Shown: positions 22,984-31,879, counted from the first letter of the stretch. The stretch: 32,082 bases of DNA from Rhodocyclales bacterium (GCA_026399415.1 JAPLQZ010000069.1:1-32082); one strand, 5' to 3'. The notes: generated by a model from the letters alone, not told the origin. Numbers and translations: made by a program.

Positions 22984-25137
22984 ATGAAAATCAATCGTCG
23001 CGAATTTCTCAAGGCATCCGTTGCGCTGGGCGGCGGGCTCTCGCTCGAGTTTTCCTTCCCGCTGCTTGCCAGGGCATCGATTTCCCCGAGGGCACCCGTC
23101 ACCGAAGTCAATGCCTGGGTGGTGATCCATCCTGATGACCGGGTGGTGGTGCGCATCGCCCGCTCGGAAATGGGACAGGGAACCTACACGGCGCTGGCCC
23201 AACTGGTAGCCGAGGAACTGGATTGCGACTGGGGCAAGGTCAGTTCCGAGTTTGCTTCGCCGAATGAGCACATCCGCCGCAAGCGCATCTGGGGTTCGAT
23301 GTCCACCGGCGGCAGTCAGGGCGTACGCAGTTCCCACGATTACGTGCGCAAAGCCGGTGCCGCCGCGCGCGTAATGCTGATCAACGCCGCCGCTGCGCGC
23401 TGGAAGGTATCGGTGGCCGAATGCTCCGTCGAGCGCGGCGTCATCACTCACGGCCCGAGCAAGCGCACGCTGCGCTACGGCGAAGTGGCGGCCGAGGCAG
23501 CCAGGCTGGAGCCGCCGAAAGACATCGTCCTGCGCGATCCGAAGGACTGGAAGATCGCCGGCAAGTCGATGCATCGCTTCGACATTCCGGACAAGGTCAT
23601 GGGCAAGCCGGTGTTCGGCGTCGACGTGGTCCTGCCCGGCATGCTGCACGCCTCGGTGGCGCAGTGCCCGGTATTCGGCGGCAAGCTGAAGAGTCTCGAT
23701 GCCTCGCCAGCGCAAAAGATGCGCGGCGTGAAGAAGGTGGTGCGCGAGGCCGATTTCGTCGCCGTCATTGCCGACAGCTGGTGGCGTGCCGACCAGGCAC
23801 TGAAGGCGCTCAAGATCGAATGGGATGTCGGCGCCAACGGCGACGCGTCGACCGCGAGCATCATGGCCATGCTGCGCGAGGGCTTGGCCGATCCGAACTT
23901 GCCGCAGGCCAGAAGAGTCGGCGCTGGTGATACGGCGCTGGCCGCAGCGGCGAAGGTGATCGAGGCCGAATATTCCTCGCCCTACCTCAATCACGCCACC
24001 ATGGAGCCGCAAACCTGCACGGCTTGGCTGAAGCCGGAAGGATTCCTCGAGGTGTGGACCTCGACCCAGAACGGCGAAGCCTCGATGGCCACCGCCGCGG
24101 AGACCTCCGGCCTGCCGCTGGAGAAGGTCGAGGTACACAAGATGATGCTCGGCGGCGGCTTCGGTCGCCGCGGCGGGCCGCAGGATTTTGTCAAGCTGGG
24201 CGTGATGATCGCCAAGGCGATGCCGGGAACGCCGGTGAAGACGATGTGGTCGCGCGCCGAGGACATGCAACACGGCTACTACCGTCCGGCAAGCGTGGTG
24301 AGGATGAAGGCCGGCCTCGATGCAACCGGCAATCTCATCGCGATGCACGCCAGGATCGCCTGTCCGTCGATCCTCAAGGTCCTGATGCCGGGGGCGCTCA
24401 ACAAGGAGGGCATCGACTTTACGGCGGTACGCTCTTTCACCGACATGCCCTATGCGGTGCCGAACCAGCAGGTCGACTACGCCATGCGCAACGGTCACGT
24501 TCCGGTCGGCTTCTGGCGTGCGCCGGGTCAGCAGAACGCCTTCTACCGCGAGTGCTTCATCGATGAACTGGCAGTCGCTGCGGCGAGGGATCCGCTCGAG
24601 TACCGGCTGGCGATGCTGAAGCCGGAAGACAAGAACCGTCTCGTCCTCGAAGCCGTGGCCAAGGCGGCGGGCTGGGGAACGCCACTGGCGCCGGGCGTTC
24701 ATCGCGGTCTTGCGCTCGCCGACGGCTTCGGCAGTTTCTCTGCAATGGTCGCGGAGGTATCGGTCAGCGCCAAGGGGGAAGTCAAGGTACAGCGCATTGT
24801 CGTCGCCATCGATTCGGGTCACGTCGTTAACCCCGATACCTGCCGCGCGCAGGCTGAGGGCAACGTGATCTATGGTCTCGGCGCCATTCTCTACCAGGAG
24901 AACAACGTCAGGAACGGGCGCATTGTGGAATCGAACTTTCACGACTTCCGCCTGCCGCAGATGGCCGAGATGCCCAAGGTTGAAACCGTGCTGGTGCCAA
25001 CGGGAGGCTTCTGGGGTGGGCACGGCGAGCCGGCCATCCTGCCGCTGGCCCCGGCAGTGTGCAACGCCCTCTTCGCCGCCACCGGCAAGCGTATCCGTTC
25101 GCTGCCGCTCAAGCACCACGACCTGCGCCGGGCGTGA
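22984..25137 (+). CDS. Molybdenum-binding subunit of a periplasmic hydroxylase (IorB-like)
   Basis: This 717-residue protein starts with a twin-arginine signal (INRREFLKASVALGGG) and continues as a xanthine oxidase-type large subunit: GQGTYTALAQLVAEELD, GGGFGRRGGPQDF and VGFWRAPGQQNAFYRE. The GGHGEP near the C-terminus holds the Glu that acts as base in this family. It probably binds molybdopterin cytosine dinucleotide and is exported together with its 2Fe-2S partner. The ATG at 22984 has GGGAGGA upstream, 10 nt after the small subunit. The substrate, probably an aldehyde or N-heterocycle, cannot be told. No XdhC-like chaperone or cytochrome subunit is adjacent. Confidence 0.9.
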   Translation: MKINRREFLKASVALGGGLSLEFSFPLLARASISPRAPVTEVNAWVVIHPDDRVVVRIARSEMGQGTYTALAQLVAEELDCDWGKVSSEFASPNEHIRRKRIWGSMSTGGSQGVRSSHDYVRKAGAAARVMLINAAAARWKVSVAECSVERGVITHGPSKRTLRYGEVAAEAARLEPPKDIVLRDPKDWKIAGKSMHRFDIPDKVMGKPVFGVDVVLPGMLHASVAQCPVFGGKLKSLDASPAQKMRGVKKVVREADFVAVIADSWWRADQALKALKIEWDVGANGDASTASIMAMLREGLADPNLPQARRVGAGDTALAAAAKVIEAEYSSPYLNHATMEPQTCTAWLKPEGFLEVWTSTQNGEASMATAAETSGLPLEKVEVHKMMLGGGFGRRGGPQDFVKLGVMIAKAMPGTPVKTMWSRAEDMQHGYYRPASVVRMKAGLDATGNLIAMHARIACPSILKVLMPGALNKEGIDFTAVRSFTDMPYAVPNQQVDYAMRNGHVPVGFWRAPGQQNAFYRECFIDELAVAAARDPLEYRLAMLKPEDKNRLVLEAVAKAAGWGTPLAPGVHRGLALADGFGSFSAMVAEVSVSAKGEVKVQRIVVAIDSGHVVNPDTCRAQAEGNVIYGLGAILYQENNVRNGRIVESNFHDFRLPQMAEMPKVETVLVPTGGFWGGHGEPAILPLAPAVCNALFAATGKRIRSLPLKHHDLRRA

Positions 25138-25177
25138 CGCGGTGACCGGCCTGGCCAATACAATTGAACAGATTCCT

Positions 25178-25206
25178 CTGACGTCCGCCCGGACTTTCGA
25201 TAGAGT
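25178..25206 (+). promoter_or_regulatory. Weak promoter candidate upstream of dksA-like gene
   Basis: CTGACG (25178-25183) and TAGAGT (25201-25206) lie 17 nt apart, each with 4 of 6 matches to consensus. The 198-nt region between the hydroxylase and the dksA-like gene also holds TCGATA-N10-TATCGA at about 25197-25218. I see no open frame in it that I would call a gene. Confidence 0.3.
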
Positions 25207-25335
25207 AGCGAGTATCGACTTCCAGAGGGCAGCATATGGAGTGCCCCCTTGCCTCTACCACGAACGGCATATTCACCGCCAGTCGAATGACCGCCTTGCC
25301 ACCCGCTACCGAACAGAGCCCCAGGAAAACACCCG

Positions 25336-25758
25336 ATGCCCAACACAACCAAAACACTGAGCGAAAAGGCCCTGCTGGCGATGCCCGTTCGTTCCTACAT
25401 GAACGCGGCACAGCTCGACTTTTTCCGTGATCTGTTGCGCAAGCAGCGCCAGGATCTTCTCGACAACGCCACCATGACCATCGATCACCTGCGTGACGGA
25501 GAGGCGGAAGCGGACCCCAACGACCGCGCCACCATCGAAGAGGAAAACTCCATCGAGCTGCGCATCCGCGATCGCGAGCGCAAGATGCTGCCGCGTGTCG
25601 AAGCGGCACTGAAGCGCATCGACAACGGGCAATTCGGTTTCTGCGAGGAGACCGGCGATCCGATCGGCTTGCGTCGCCTTCTGGCGCGCCCGACGACCTC
25701 GTTTTCGATCGAAGCGCAGGAGCGCCACGAGTCGCGCCAGCGGATACAAGGCAAATAG
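25336..25758 (+). CDS. DksA/TraR-family protein lacking a full zinc finger
   Basis: This 140-residue protein has the DksA coiled coil, with the tip residues Asp60, Asp63 and Ala65 (ADPNDRAT) conserved, and the globular domain GFCEETGDPIGLRRLLARPT. Of the four zinc cysteines of DksA only Cys103 remains; the others are Thr106, Ser124 and Ala127. It should therefore fold without zinc, like the zinc-independent DksA2 type of Pseudomonas. DksA proteins bind RNA polymerase and, with ppGpp, adjust rRNA and stress promoters. The ATG at 25336 has AGGA about 9 nt upstream. It may be an auxiliary copy beside a normal dksA elsewhere. Confidence 0.9.
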   Translation: MPNTTKTLSEKALLAMPVRSYMNAAQLDFFRDLLRKQRQDLLDNATMTIDHLRDGEAEADPNDRATIEEENSIELRIRDRERKMLPRVEAALKRIDNGQFGFCEETGDPIGLRRLLARPTTSFSIEAQERHESRQRIQGK

Positions 25759-25791
25759 TCAAGCACGCATCGCTTCCGCAAAGCAGACGTC

Positions 25792-26457
25792 ATGGTCGGC
25801 ACCACGACTCCCAAGCGCAAGACGCCCGCGAGAAAGCGCCAGGCGGCAACGCCTGCGCCAAAAACACCCGCGCCCGAACCCGTCGAGCCCGGCCTGGTCG
25901 ACCAGATGCGCGTCATGGCCGGCAAGGTACTCGACATGGGCGCCACCACGGTTGGCGCCGCAAGAACCTTGCACACGGCGACCGAGATCGCCAAGGCGCT
26001 ACTGCCGGGTTTGTCCGAACCCGGTGTCTGGACCAGGACGGGAGCGACTCTGCGCCGCATACGCGAAGCCGCGGGCCTGACCATCACCGAAGTGGGGGCG
26101 GCGATCAACCTGAAGGACCCGTCGTTGATTGAAGCCTGGGAAAACGGCCGCATCGCCGTTCCCTTCGAACTCATTCTGCGTCTGGCGGCCGTGCTTGGCC
26201 GCAACGATCCGGTCGGCTTCGTCATGAAGTTCACCCGCGGTTCCAATCCGGACCTGTGGCACAGTCTCGAAGGACTCGGTGTCGGCAAGCTGCTGATCCA
26301 GTCGGCGCGCGAACGCGAGTTCGCCAATATCTACCGCGGCGACGACGAGGCACGGAGCCTGACAGACAAGGAGTTCGCCGAGGTTCTGACATTCACGCGC
26401 GCGGCATTTGAAATGGCCCTGGCGTTTCGCAGGCGGAGCACCAAGCGCATCAAGTGA
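25792..26457 (+). CDS. XRE-type helix-turn-helix protein of unknown role
   Basis: This 221-residue protein has a Lys/Pro/Ala-rich N-terminus (about residues 1-35), a segment VLDMGATTVGAARTLHTATEIAKAL, and then a XRE-type HTH (about residues 84-140): LRRIREAAGLTITEVGAAINLKDPSLIEAWENG and FELILRLAAVLG. The C-terminal 80 residues are mostly helical and not recognised. It probably binds DNA, but its target is unknown. It starts 33 nt after the dksA-like gene on the same strand and ends 46 nt before the lipoprotein gene, so the three may be cotranscribed. The ATG follows CGTC with no clear ribosome binding site. Confidence 0.75.
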   Translation: MVGTTTPKRKTPARKRQAATPAPKTPAPEPVEPGLVDQMRVMAGKVLDMGATTVGAARTLHTATEIAKALLPGLSEPGVWTRTGATLRRIREAAGLTITEVGAAINLKDPSLIEAWENGRIAVPFELILRLAAVLGRNDPVGFVMKFTRGSNPDLWHSLEGLGVGKLLIQSAREREFANIYRGDDEARSLTDKEFAEVLTFTRAAFEMALAFRRRSTKRIK

Positions 26458-26503
26458 AGTACTGCAGACCATCGCCGCGGCGCCCTTGAATTTCCCATCC
26501 TCC

Positions 26504-27373
26504 ATGCGCCGTTTCATCCGTCACCTGCTGCCCATCCTCGTCGCCGGCCTGCTCCTTCAGGGCTGCAGCGGCGTGCGCCTCGGCTATGGCAATGCCGACA
26601 GCCTGGTCCGCTGGTGGATTGACCCCTACCTCGACATGTCGCCGGAGCAGGACGCACTGGCGCGAGAGCGTCTGGCCCGCTTTCATGCATGGCACCGCAA
26701 GACCCAGTTGCCGGATTACATTTCCTTCCTGCGCCAGGGCCAGAAGTTTGTCGGCGGCCAGCCCACGGCCGCCGATGCGCTGTCACTCGGCGATGGCATC
26801 ATCCGCCGCAGCCGGACAATGGCCGAGCAGGCAACGCCGGACATCGCCGACTTCCTGCTTACCGTCAGCGCCGAACAGATCGAGCGCATGGCCACCCGCC
26901 TGGCGGAAAAGAATGCCGACTACGCCAAGGATGTGCAGCTCGCGGATGGCGAAGGCGGACAGCGCAAGGCGCGCTACAAGCGCCTGCTGGAGCGGGTCGA
27001 GTACTGGTTCGACAACTTCAGCGGCGAGCAGAAGGCGACGCTGCAAAAGCTGATAGACGGTCAAAGCGCAGGCAGCCAGTTCTGGTACGAGGAGCGATTG
27101 CGGCGCCAGCGCGACTGGCTGGCCCTGGTGCGCCAGGTGCAGCGCGAGCGCCCGCCGCGTGAGCGGATCATTCAGTTGCTGCGCGACTATGCGGCACGTT
27201 TCGACCTGCCGGCTGATCCCGTGCGACTGGCCGAGGCCGTCGCCCTGCGTCGCGCCTCGGCTGAAATCGCCGTGGCCATCCACGCCATGACCACAGCGGC
27301 GCAACGCGCGCATGCCGAGCACAAGCTGGATGACCTGATACACGATTTCACCGAGTTGTTACAAGACGCTTAG
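26504..27373 (+). CDS. DUF6279-type lipoprotein
   Basis: This 289-residue protein has a short basic start, a hydrophobic stretch and the lipobox L-L-Q-G-C at about residues 15-19, so it is probably a lipoprotein. The body is helical and contains the WWIDPYLDMSPEQDALARERLARFHAWHR region typical of this uncharacterised family. The start is the ATG at 26504, which begins the signal peptide; a frame open from 26408 lies inside the HTH gene. No function is known. It ends 11 nt before ycaO. Confidence 0.82.
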   Translation: MRRFIRHLLPILVAGLLLQGCSGVRLGYGNADSLVRWWIDPYLDMSPEQDALARERLARFHAWHRKTQLPDYISFLRQGQKFVGGQPTAADALSLGDGIIRRSRTMAEQATPDIADFLLTVSAEQIERMATRLAEKNADYAKDVQLADGEGGQRKARYKRLLERVEYWFDNFSGEQKATLQKLIDGQSAGSQFWYEERLRRQRDWLALVRQVQRERPPRERIIQLLRDYAARFDLPADPVRLAEAVALRRASAEIAVAIHAMTTAAQRAHAEHKLDDLIHDFTELLQDA

Positions 27374-27384
27374 AGGAACACCCC

Positions 27385-29097
27385 ATGCAAACAGAAAGCT
27401 TCATCCCGGGCAAAGATGCCTCCCTCGAATCGTCGATTGCCACCATGCAGGGCAAGCTCGAAAACCTTGGATTCCATGTCGAGGAGCGCTCCTGGCTGAA
27501 CCCGGTGGACGGCGTCTGGTCGGTGCATGTGCGTGACCGGGACTGCGCCCTGCTGTTCACTAACGGCAAGGGCGCTTCCCGCCTGGCCGCGCTGGCGAGC
27601 GCTCTGGGCGAGTTCTTCGAGCGCCTTTCCTGCAACTATTTCTGGACGCACTATTACCTGGGCGATCAATTCGCCAGCCGCAGCTTTGCCCACTACCCGC
27701 GCGAAAAATGGTTCCAGCCCGGCGAAAACGGCGAATGGCCGGGACAACTGCTGACCCCCGAGCTGCGCGAGCTATACAACCCCGACGGTTCCATCGATGC
27801 CGATGCCCTGATTGACCTGAATTCGGGCGATGCCGGGCGCGGCATCTGCGCCCTGCCCTACGTCCGCCAGCGCGATGGCGCGACTGTCTGGTTTCCGGTG
27901 AATATCATCGGCAACCTGTATGTCAGCAACGGCATGTCGGCCGGCAACACGGAGGTCGAGGCCCGCACCCAGGCCCTGTCGGAAATTTTTGAGCGCCACA
28001 TCAAGTTTCGCATCATCAGTGAAGGGCTTTGCCTGCCGGATGTGCCGCAGCAGGTGATCGCCCGCTATCCGCGCATCGCGGCCGGCATCCGCGGCTTGCG
28101 CGAGGCGGGCTTCGGCATCCTGGTCAAGGATGCTTCGCTCGGCGGCGAATATCCGGTGATGAACGTCACCCTGCTCCACCCCGACGATCAGGGCTGCTTC
28201 TCCAGCTTCGGCGCCCACCCGCGTTTCGAGATCGCCCTCGAACGCGCTCTGACCGAACTGCTGCAGGGCCGCGGCCTCGATGCCCTCGCCGGCTTCCCCG
28301 CGCCCGGCTTCGATCTCGACGAAATCGCCGCCTCGCCCAATATCGAAATTCACTTCGTCGATTCCAGCGGCATCATCAGCTGGAACTTCCTCGGCGACAG
28401 GCCAGACTTCGAATTCCGCGACTGGAACTTCAGCGACACCACCGCAGAGGATTACCGGTGGCTGGTGGACCGTGTGCATCGCTCCGGCCATGACATCTAC
28501 ATTGCCGACTTCAAACACCTCGGCGTCTATGCCTGCCGCATCCTGGTGCCGGGCATGTCGGAAATCTACCCGCTGGATGACCTGGAATGGGAGAACAACA
28601 GCGTCGGCAACACGATCCGCGAGGCCATCCTGCACCTGCCGGAACTGGACGACGACGAATGCGCCGATCTGCTGGATACGCTGAACGAGCTCGATGTGCA
28701 GGACCAGCGACCCGTGGCTGCACTGATCGGGCTGGCCGCCGATGAAGGCTCGCTATGGAGCGACCTGCGGGTGGGCGAGTTGAAAACCCTGCTGGCGCTG
28801 GCAGTCGGCGACGAGGAAGCGATCCGCGAAGGTTGCGAATGGGTGCGCCACTTCGAACAGCTGGACGCCGGGCGGCGTCGCGTCTATCGCTGCATCGAAA
28901 CCCTGCTGGATATGGGCGGCGCCGACCGGCACCGCAATGCACTGGAACATCTCTACGGCAGCGACACCGTGGCCACGGCTGAAGCCATGCTGCGGCAGGA
29001 TCAACGCTTCTTTGGCATCGAGACACCGGGCATGGGTCTCAAGGGCTGCGATCTGCACCAGCGGCTTCTGGCGGCTTACGCCAAGCTGCGCCACTAG
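27385..29097 (+). CDS. ycaO: YcaO-domain protein (RimO accessory-factor type)
   Basis: This 570-residue protein matches the length and layout of E. coli YcaO (586 residues). An ATP-binding YcaO domain holds LASALGEFFERLSCNYF and NTEVEARTQALSEIFERHIKF, the glutamate-rich motifs that bind Mg-ATP. The C-terminal part is helical, with a tetratricopeptide-like character. YcaO enzymes activate amide bonds with ATP; in E. coli YcaO is linked to methylthiolation of ribosomal protein S12 by RimO. No peptide precursor or rimO gene lies nearby, so I favour this role over peptide modification. The ATG at 27385 has GAGGA upstream. Confidence 0.88.
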   Translation: MQTESFIPGKDASLESSIATMQGKLENLGFHVEERSWLNPVDGVWSVHVRDRDCALLFTNGKGASRLAALASALGEFFERLSCNYFWTHYYLGDQFASRSFAHYPREKWFQPGENGEWPGQLLTPELRELYNPDGSIDADALIDLNSGDAGRGICALPYVRQRDGATVWFPVNIIGNLYVSNGMSAGNTEVEARTQALSEIFERHIKFRIISEGLCLPDVPQQVIARYPRIAAGIRGLREAGFGILVKDASLGGEYPVMNVTLLHPDDQGCFSSFGAHPRFEIALERALTELLQGRGLDALAGFPAPGFDLDEIAASPNIEIHFVDSSGIISWNFLGDRPDFEFRDWNFSDTTAEDYRWLVDRVHRSGHDIYIADFKHLGVYACRILVPGMSEIYPLDDLEWENNSVGNTIREAILHLPELDDDECADLLDTLNELDVQDQRPVAALIGLAADEGSLWSDLRVGELKTLLALAVGDEEAIREGCEWVRHFEQLDAGRRRVYRCIETLLDMGGADRHRNALEHLYGSDTVATAEAMLRQDQRFFGIETPGMGLKGCDLHQRLLAAYAKLRH

Positions 29098-29185
29098 AAG
29101 CCGGAAGACTCTGCTCAACAATTCCCCGCTCCCGCTGTTACCTCTGATACCGTAGACATCTTGTTATCCGCATCGCTTCGTCCGC

Positions 29186-29587
29186 ATGACCGATACCGCC
29201 CCCTTGCCTCCCCGTCGTCCAAAGAACACCGCTCTGGAAACCCTGATCGCGACGTTCGCGGTCTTTCGCGATTGCCAGCCCCTCGCTATTGGAGTTCACA
29301 AGACCATCCGCGAGCGCCTGCCAGGCATCGGCGCCGGCCAGTTGCATCATGCCCTCAAAACCCACACCGCATCTACCCGTTATCTCAAAGCCCTGTCACA
29401 GGGAACAACCCGCTTCGACCTCGACAGCATCGCCGCCGGGATCGTGACTCCCGAACAGCAAAAGCAGGCTCTCGACAGTCTGCGCGAGCGCTTCAGGAAA
29501 CAGGCCGAGCGGCGCAAGACCGAACTTCAGGCGCAAGAGCATCAACAGAAACTCCTCAAGCTGGTCGAGACATTCAACTCCCGCTGA
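29186..29587 (+). CDS. ProQ/FinO-domain RNA chaperone, minimal form
   Basis: This 133-residue protein has one FinO/ProQ domain (about residues 15-105), with PLAIGVHKTIRERLPGIGAGQLHHALKTHTASTRYLKAL and the following helices, and a Lys/Gln-rich helical tail. Such proteins bind structured RNAs, sRNAs and mRNA 3' ends. The length is like the minimal ProQ of Neisseria rather than the longer E. coli ProQ, which has a C-terminal Tudor-like domain. It starts 88 nt after ycaO and converges with btuF. Confidence 0.88.
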   Translation: MTDTAPLPPRRPKNTALETLIATFAVFRDCQPLAIGVHKTIRERLPGIGAGQLHHALKTHTASTRYLKALSQGTTRFDLDSIAAGIVTPEQQKQALDSLRERFRKQAERRKTELQAQEHQQKLLKLVETFNSR

Positions 29588-29606
29588 GTCCGGCCTCTCT
29601 GTATCC

Positions 29607-30500
29607 CTACCTGGTACGCTTGCCGCGCGCTGCTTCGAGATGCATGCAGAGCTTTTCTGCGCCATCCAATACGCGCGGCGTGTGGCGCTGGATCAGGTCC
29701 GGCGGAACGAAATACAAGTTGTTCCGCTCCACCGCGGCCAGCGTACTCCAGCGCTTCCAGTCGTCCAGCCATTCCGGTCGCGCATCGCCCATGCCGCTGG
29801 CAACGATGACCTCGGGATTGGCGGCGATGACGGCTTCCACGGTGACTGTCGGCGCCAGCGTCTGCAGTTGCGAGAATACGTTGCGCCCACCGCACAGACG
29901 TATGGCATCGCTGATGATCTGCTTGCCGTTGACCGTCATCAGGGGCTGCTTCCATATCTGATAGAACACATCAACCGGCGGCCGCTGGCTATAGCGAGCC
30001 GCCAGGCTTGCGTGGCGCTCACGAAACGCCTTCGCCGCGGCGCCGGCCTTCACCCCGGTTCCGGCAAGTTCGCCGATGCGCTCCAGGTCGCCGGCAATGT
30101 CCTGAATCCGCTTCGGCTCGAAAACGTAAACGTTCAAACCCATGGTTCGCAGGCGGGAAAGCGACGCCGGCGAGTTGCCACTTTCCCACGCCATTACCAG
30201 ATCGGGTTTGAGCGCAACGATGGCTTCCAGGTCGAGGCTGGAAGCTCCACCCACCTTGGGCAGGGCTTTCGCCGCCGGCGGATAGTTTCCGTAGTCGATA
30301 TTCCCCACCACCCGATCTCCCGCACCGGCGGCAAACAGCAGTTCCGTAATGTTCGGCGCCAGGCTGACGATACGCCTTGCCGGCGCAGCGAGTTTGATAG
30401 TGATGCCGCTGACATCGGTCACGACAATCCCGGCACATGCCGGCTGGCACGCGAGCGCCGACAGCGCTGCCTGGCACAGGCGCCGGATCAGGTTCCCCAT
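29607..30500 (-). CDS. btuF: BtuF-like periplasmic cobalamin-binding protein
   Basis: This 297-residue protein has a signal peptide (about residues 1-25, ending near Ala-Cys-Ala-Gly) and the class III periplasmic binding protein fold: RRIVSLAPNITELLFAAGAGDRVVGNIDYGNYPP, KVGGASSLDLEAIVALKPDLVMAWESGN and the later APTVTVEAVIAANPEVIVASG. This is typical of BtuF and related metal-chelate binders. It would deliver cobalamin to BtuCD at 20581-22375. The ATG at 30500 begins the signal peptide; a frame open to 30590 is rejected. No riboswitch is visible upstream, unlike btuB. Confidence 0.87.
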   Translation of the reverse strand: MGNLIRRLCQAALSALACQPACAGIVVTDVSGITIKLAAPARRIVSLAPNITELLFAAGAGDRVVGNIDYGNYPPAAKALPKVGGASSLDLEAIVALKPDLVMAWESGNSPASLSRLRTMGLNVYVFEPKRIQDIAGDLERIGELAGTGVKAGAAAKAFRERHASLAARYSQRPPVDVFYQIWKQPLMTVNGKQIISDAIRLCGGRNVFSQLQTLAPTVTVEAVIAANPEVIVASGMGDARPEWLDDWKRWSTLAAVERNNLYFVPPDLIQRHTPRVLDGAEKLCMHLEAARGKRTR

Positions 30501-30558
30501 GGCCCGCGGGTGACTCTCAATTGCCGTCCTGCGCTCGGCAGCGCCGGGGAGTGACAAG

Positions 30559-31839
30559 GTGGAACATGGGATAATCATTCGATGGAACACGCAGCATTTT
30601 AACGATCAGCGGACCGGTAAATCTGCCTTGACGAAACAATCCCATATCCGACCTGCCGACGTCCGCGGCTACAGCCGCCTCGCCATCGACGCAACGCTCG
30701 GCCTGACCCGCCTGGTCGAGACCATGCACCACAACATCTCGCGCACCCCCGGAATAATCGGGAAGCATACCCAGGAACCGACCCGGGGAATTACCGGGCT
30801 GGTCTATCGCACCATACAGGGCACGACACGGCTGGTCGGTAGCGGTATCGATGCACTGCTCGCCCAGTTGACTCCGCTTCTCGACCGACAACCGGCTTCG
30901 TCATCAAACCAGCGCGAAGCAGTCCTTGCCGCTCTCAACGGCGTATTGGGCGATCACCTTGCCGCCAGCGCAAACCCGTTGGCGATTCCGATGCATTTGC
31001 GCCGCAACGGGCATCCATTGACCCTGACGTCGCAGGATCTGGCGGCAAGCATTCCAAAGCCCGGCGGCAAGATTCTGCTGCTGGTGCACGGGCTCTGCAT
31101 GAACGATCTGCAGTGGCGCCGCAACGGGCACGACCATGGCGAGGCGCTGGCAAACGCGGCCGGTTTCACTCCGCTCTATCTGCACTACAACAGCGGCGAG
31201 CATGTTTCCAGCAATGGCCGCGCCTTTGCCGACATCATGGAAGCACTGCTGCAAGCCTGGCCCGTTCCCGTGGAGAAACTGGCGATCATCGGGCACAGCA
31301 TGGGCGGGCTGGTCGCACGCAGCGCGTGCCACTACGGTGAACTTGCCGGGCAGACATGGCTGAAGCATTTGCGGCAAATGGTATTCCTCGGCACTCCGCA
31401 TCACGGCGCCCCGCTGGAACGCGGCGGCAACTGGGTGAACTTCATTCTCGAGGTCAGTCCCTACACCGCCGCGCTGGCCCGCCTGGCGAAGATTCGCAGC
31501 GCAGGCATTACCGATCTTCACCACGGCAGCATCCTTGATGCGGACTGGCAACATGGCGACCGCTTTGCGCACTCAAGGAAACGGAAGTTCGTCGCGCTGC
31601 CGGAGACGGTGAAGTGCTACGCGGCAGGCGTCACGATTGCGAAAGCGGCGGGCGAGCCTGATGAATCGCTGCTTGGCGACGGGCTGGTGCCTTTGCGCAG
31701 CGCGCTCGGTCAACAAAAGGATGCGCAGCAGAGCCTGATTTTCCCCGAATCGCAGCGATGGGTCGGCTGCGGCATGAATCACATGGATCTACTCGATAGC
31801 GCCGAGGTATGCGAGCAGTTGCGCAAATGGCTTTGCTGA
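30559..31839 (+). CDS. Alpha/beta hydrolase, PGAP1/lipase-like
   Basis: This 426-residue protein has a classical hydrolase core in its second half: VHGLCMND (oxyanion region), the nucleophile elbow GHSMGG with Ser at about residue 247, FLGTPHHGAPLERGG, an acid candidate in GDGLVPLRS, and a His in MNHMDLL. The N-terminal 130 residues are amphipathic and Thr/Arg-rich (TLGLTRLVE, ITGLVYRTIQGTTRLV). No signal peptide is obvious. It may hydrolyse lipid or polymer esters. I keep the ATG at 30559 with AAGGTGG upstream; the TTG at 30628 is an alternative. It is divergent from btuF. Confidence 0.8.
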   Translation: MEHGIIIRWNTQHFNDQRTGKSALTKQSHIRPADVRGYSRLAIDATLGLTRLVETMHHNISRTPGIIGKHTQEPTRGITGLVYRTIQGTTRLVGSGIDALLAQLTPLLDRQPASSSNQREAVLAALNGVLGDHLAASANPLAIPMHLRRNGHPLTLTSQDLAASIPKPGGKILLLVHGLCMNDLQWRRNGHDHGEALANAAGFTPLYLHYNSGEHVSSNGRAFADIMEALLQAWPVPVEKLAIIGHSMGGLVARSACHYGELAGQTWLKHLRQMVFLGTPHHGAPLERGGNWVNFILEVSPYTAALARLAKIRSAGITDLHHGSILDADWQHGDRFAHSRKRKFVALPETVKCYAAGVTIAKAAGEPDESLLGDGLVPLRSALGQQKDAQQSLIFPESQRWVGCGMNHMDLLDSAEVCEQLRKWLC

Positions 31840-31861
31840 GCTCTCAGTGGAAGGCCCGCAG

Positions 31862-31879
31862 GCCGAGCATCGGCTTTTT
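31862..31879 (+). terminator. Intrinsic terminator after the hydrolase gene
   Basis: GCCGA (31862-31866), GCA loop and TCGGC (31870-31874) are followed by TTTTT (31875-31879). It lies 22 nt after the hydrolase stop and directly before the acyl-CoA ligase gene. The stem is short (5 bp), but the T-run makes this a good terminator. Confidence 0.8.

Noticed and set aside
22807-25158. 783-codon open frame on the minus strand opposite the molybdenum hydroxylase
   Set aside because: It runs antisense to a clear gene with complete motifs. GC-rich coding DNA often leaves long open antisense frames. The translation shows no domain.
27385-29097. YcaO as part of a thiazole/oxazole peptide (RiPP) cluster
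   Set aside because: No precursor peptide, dehydrogenase or E1-like partner is adjacent, and the length matches stand-alone E. coli YcaO.
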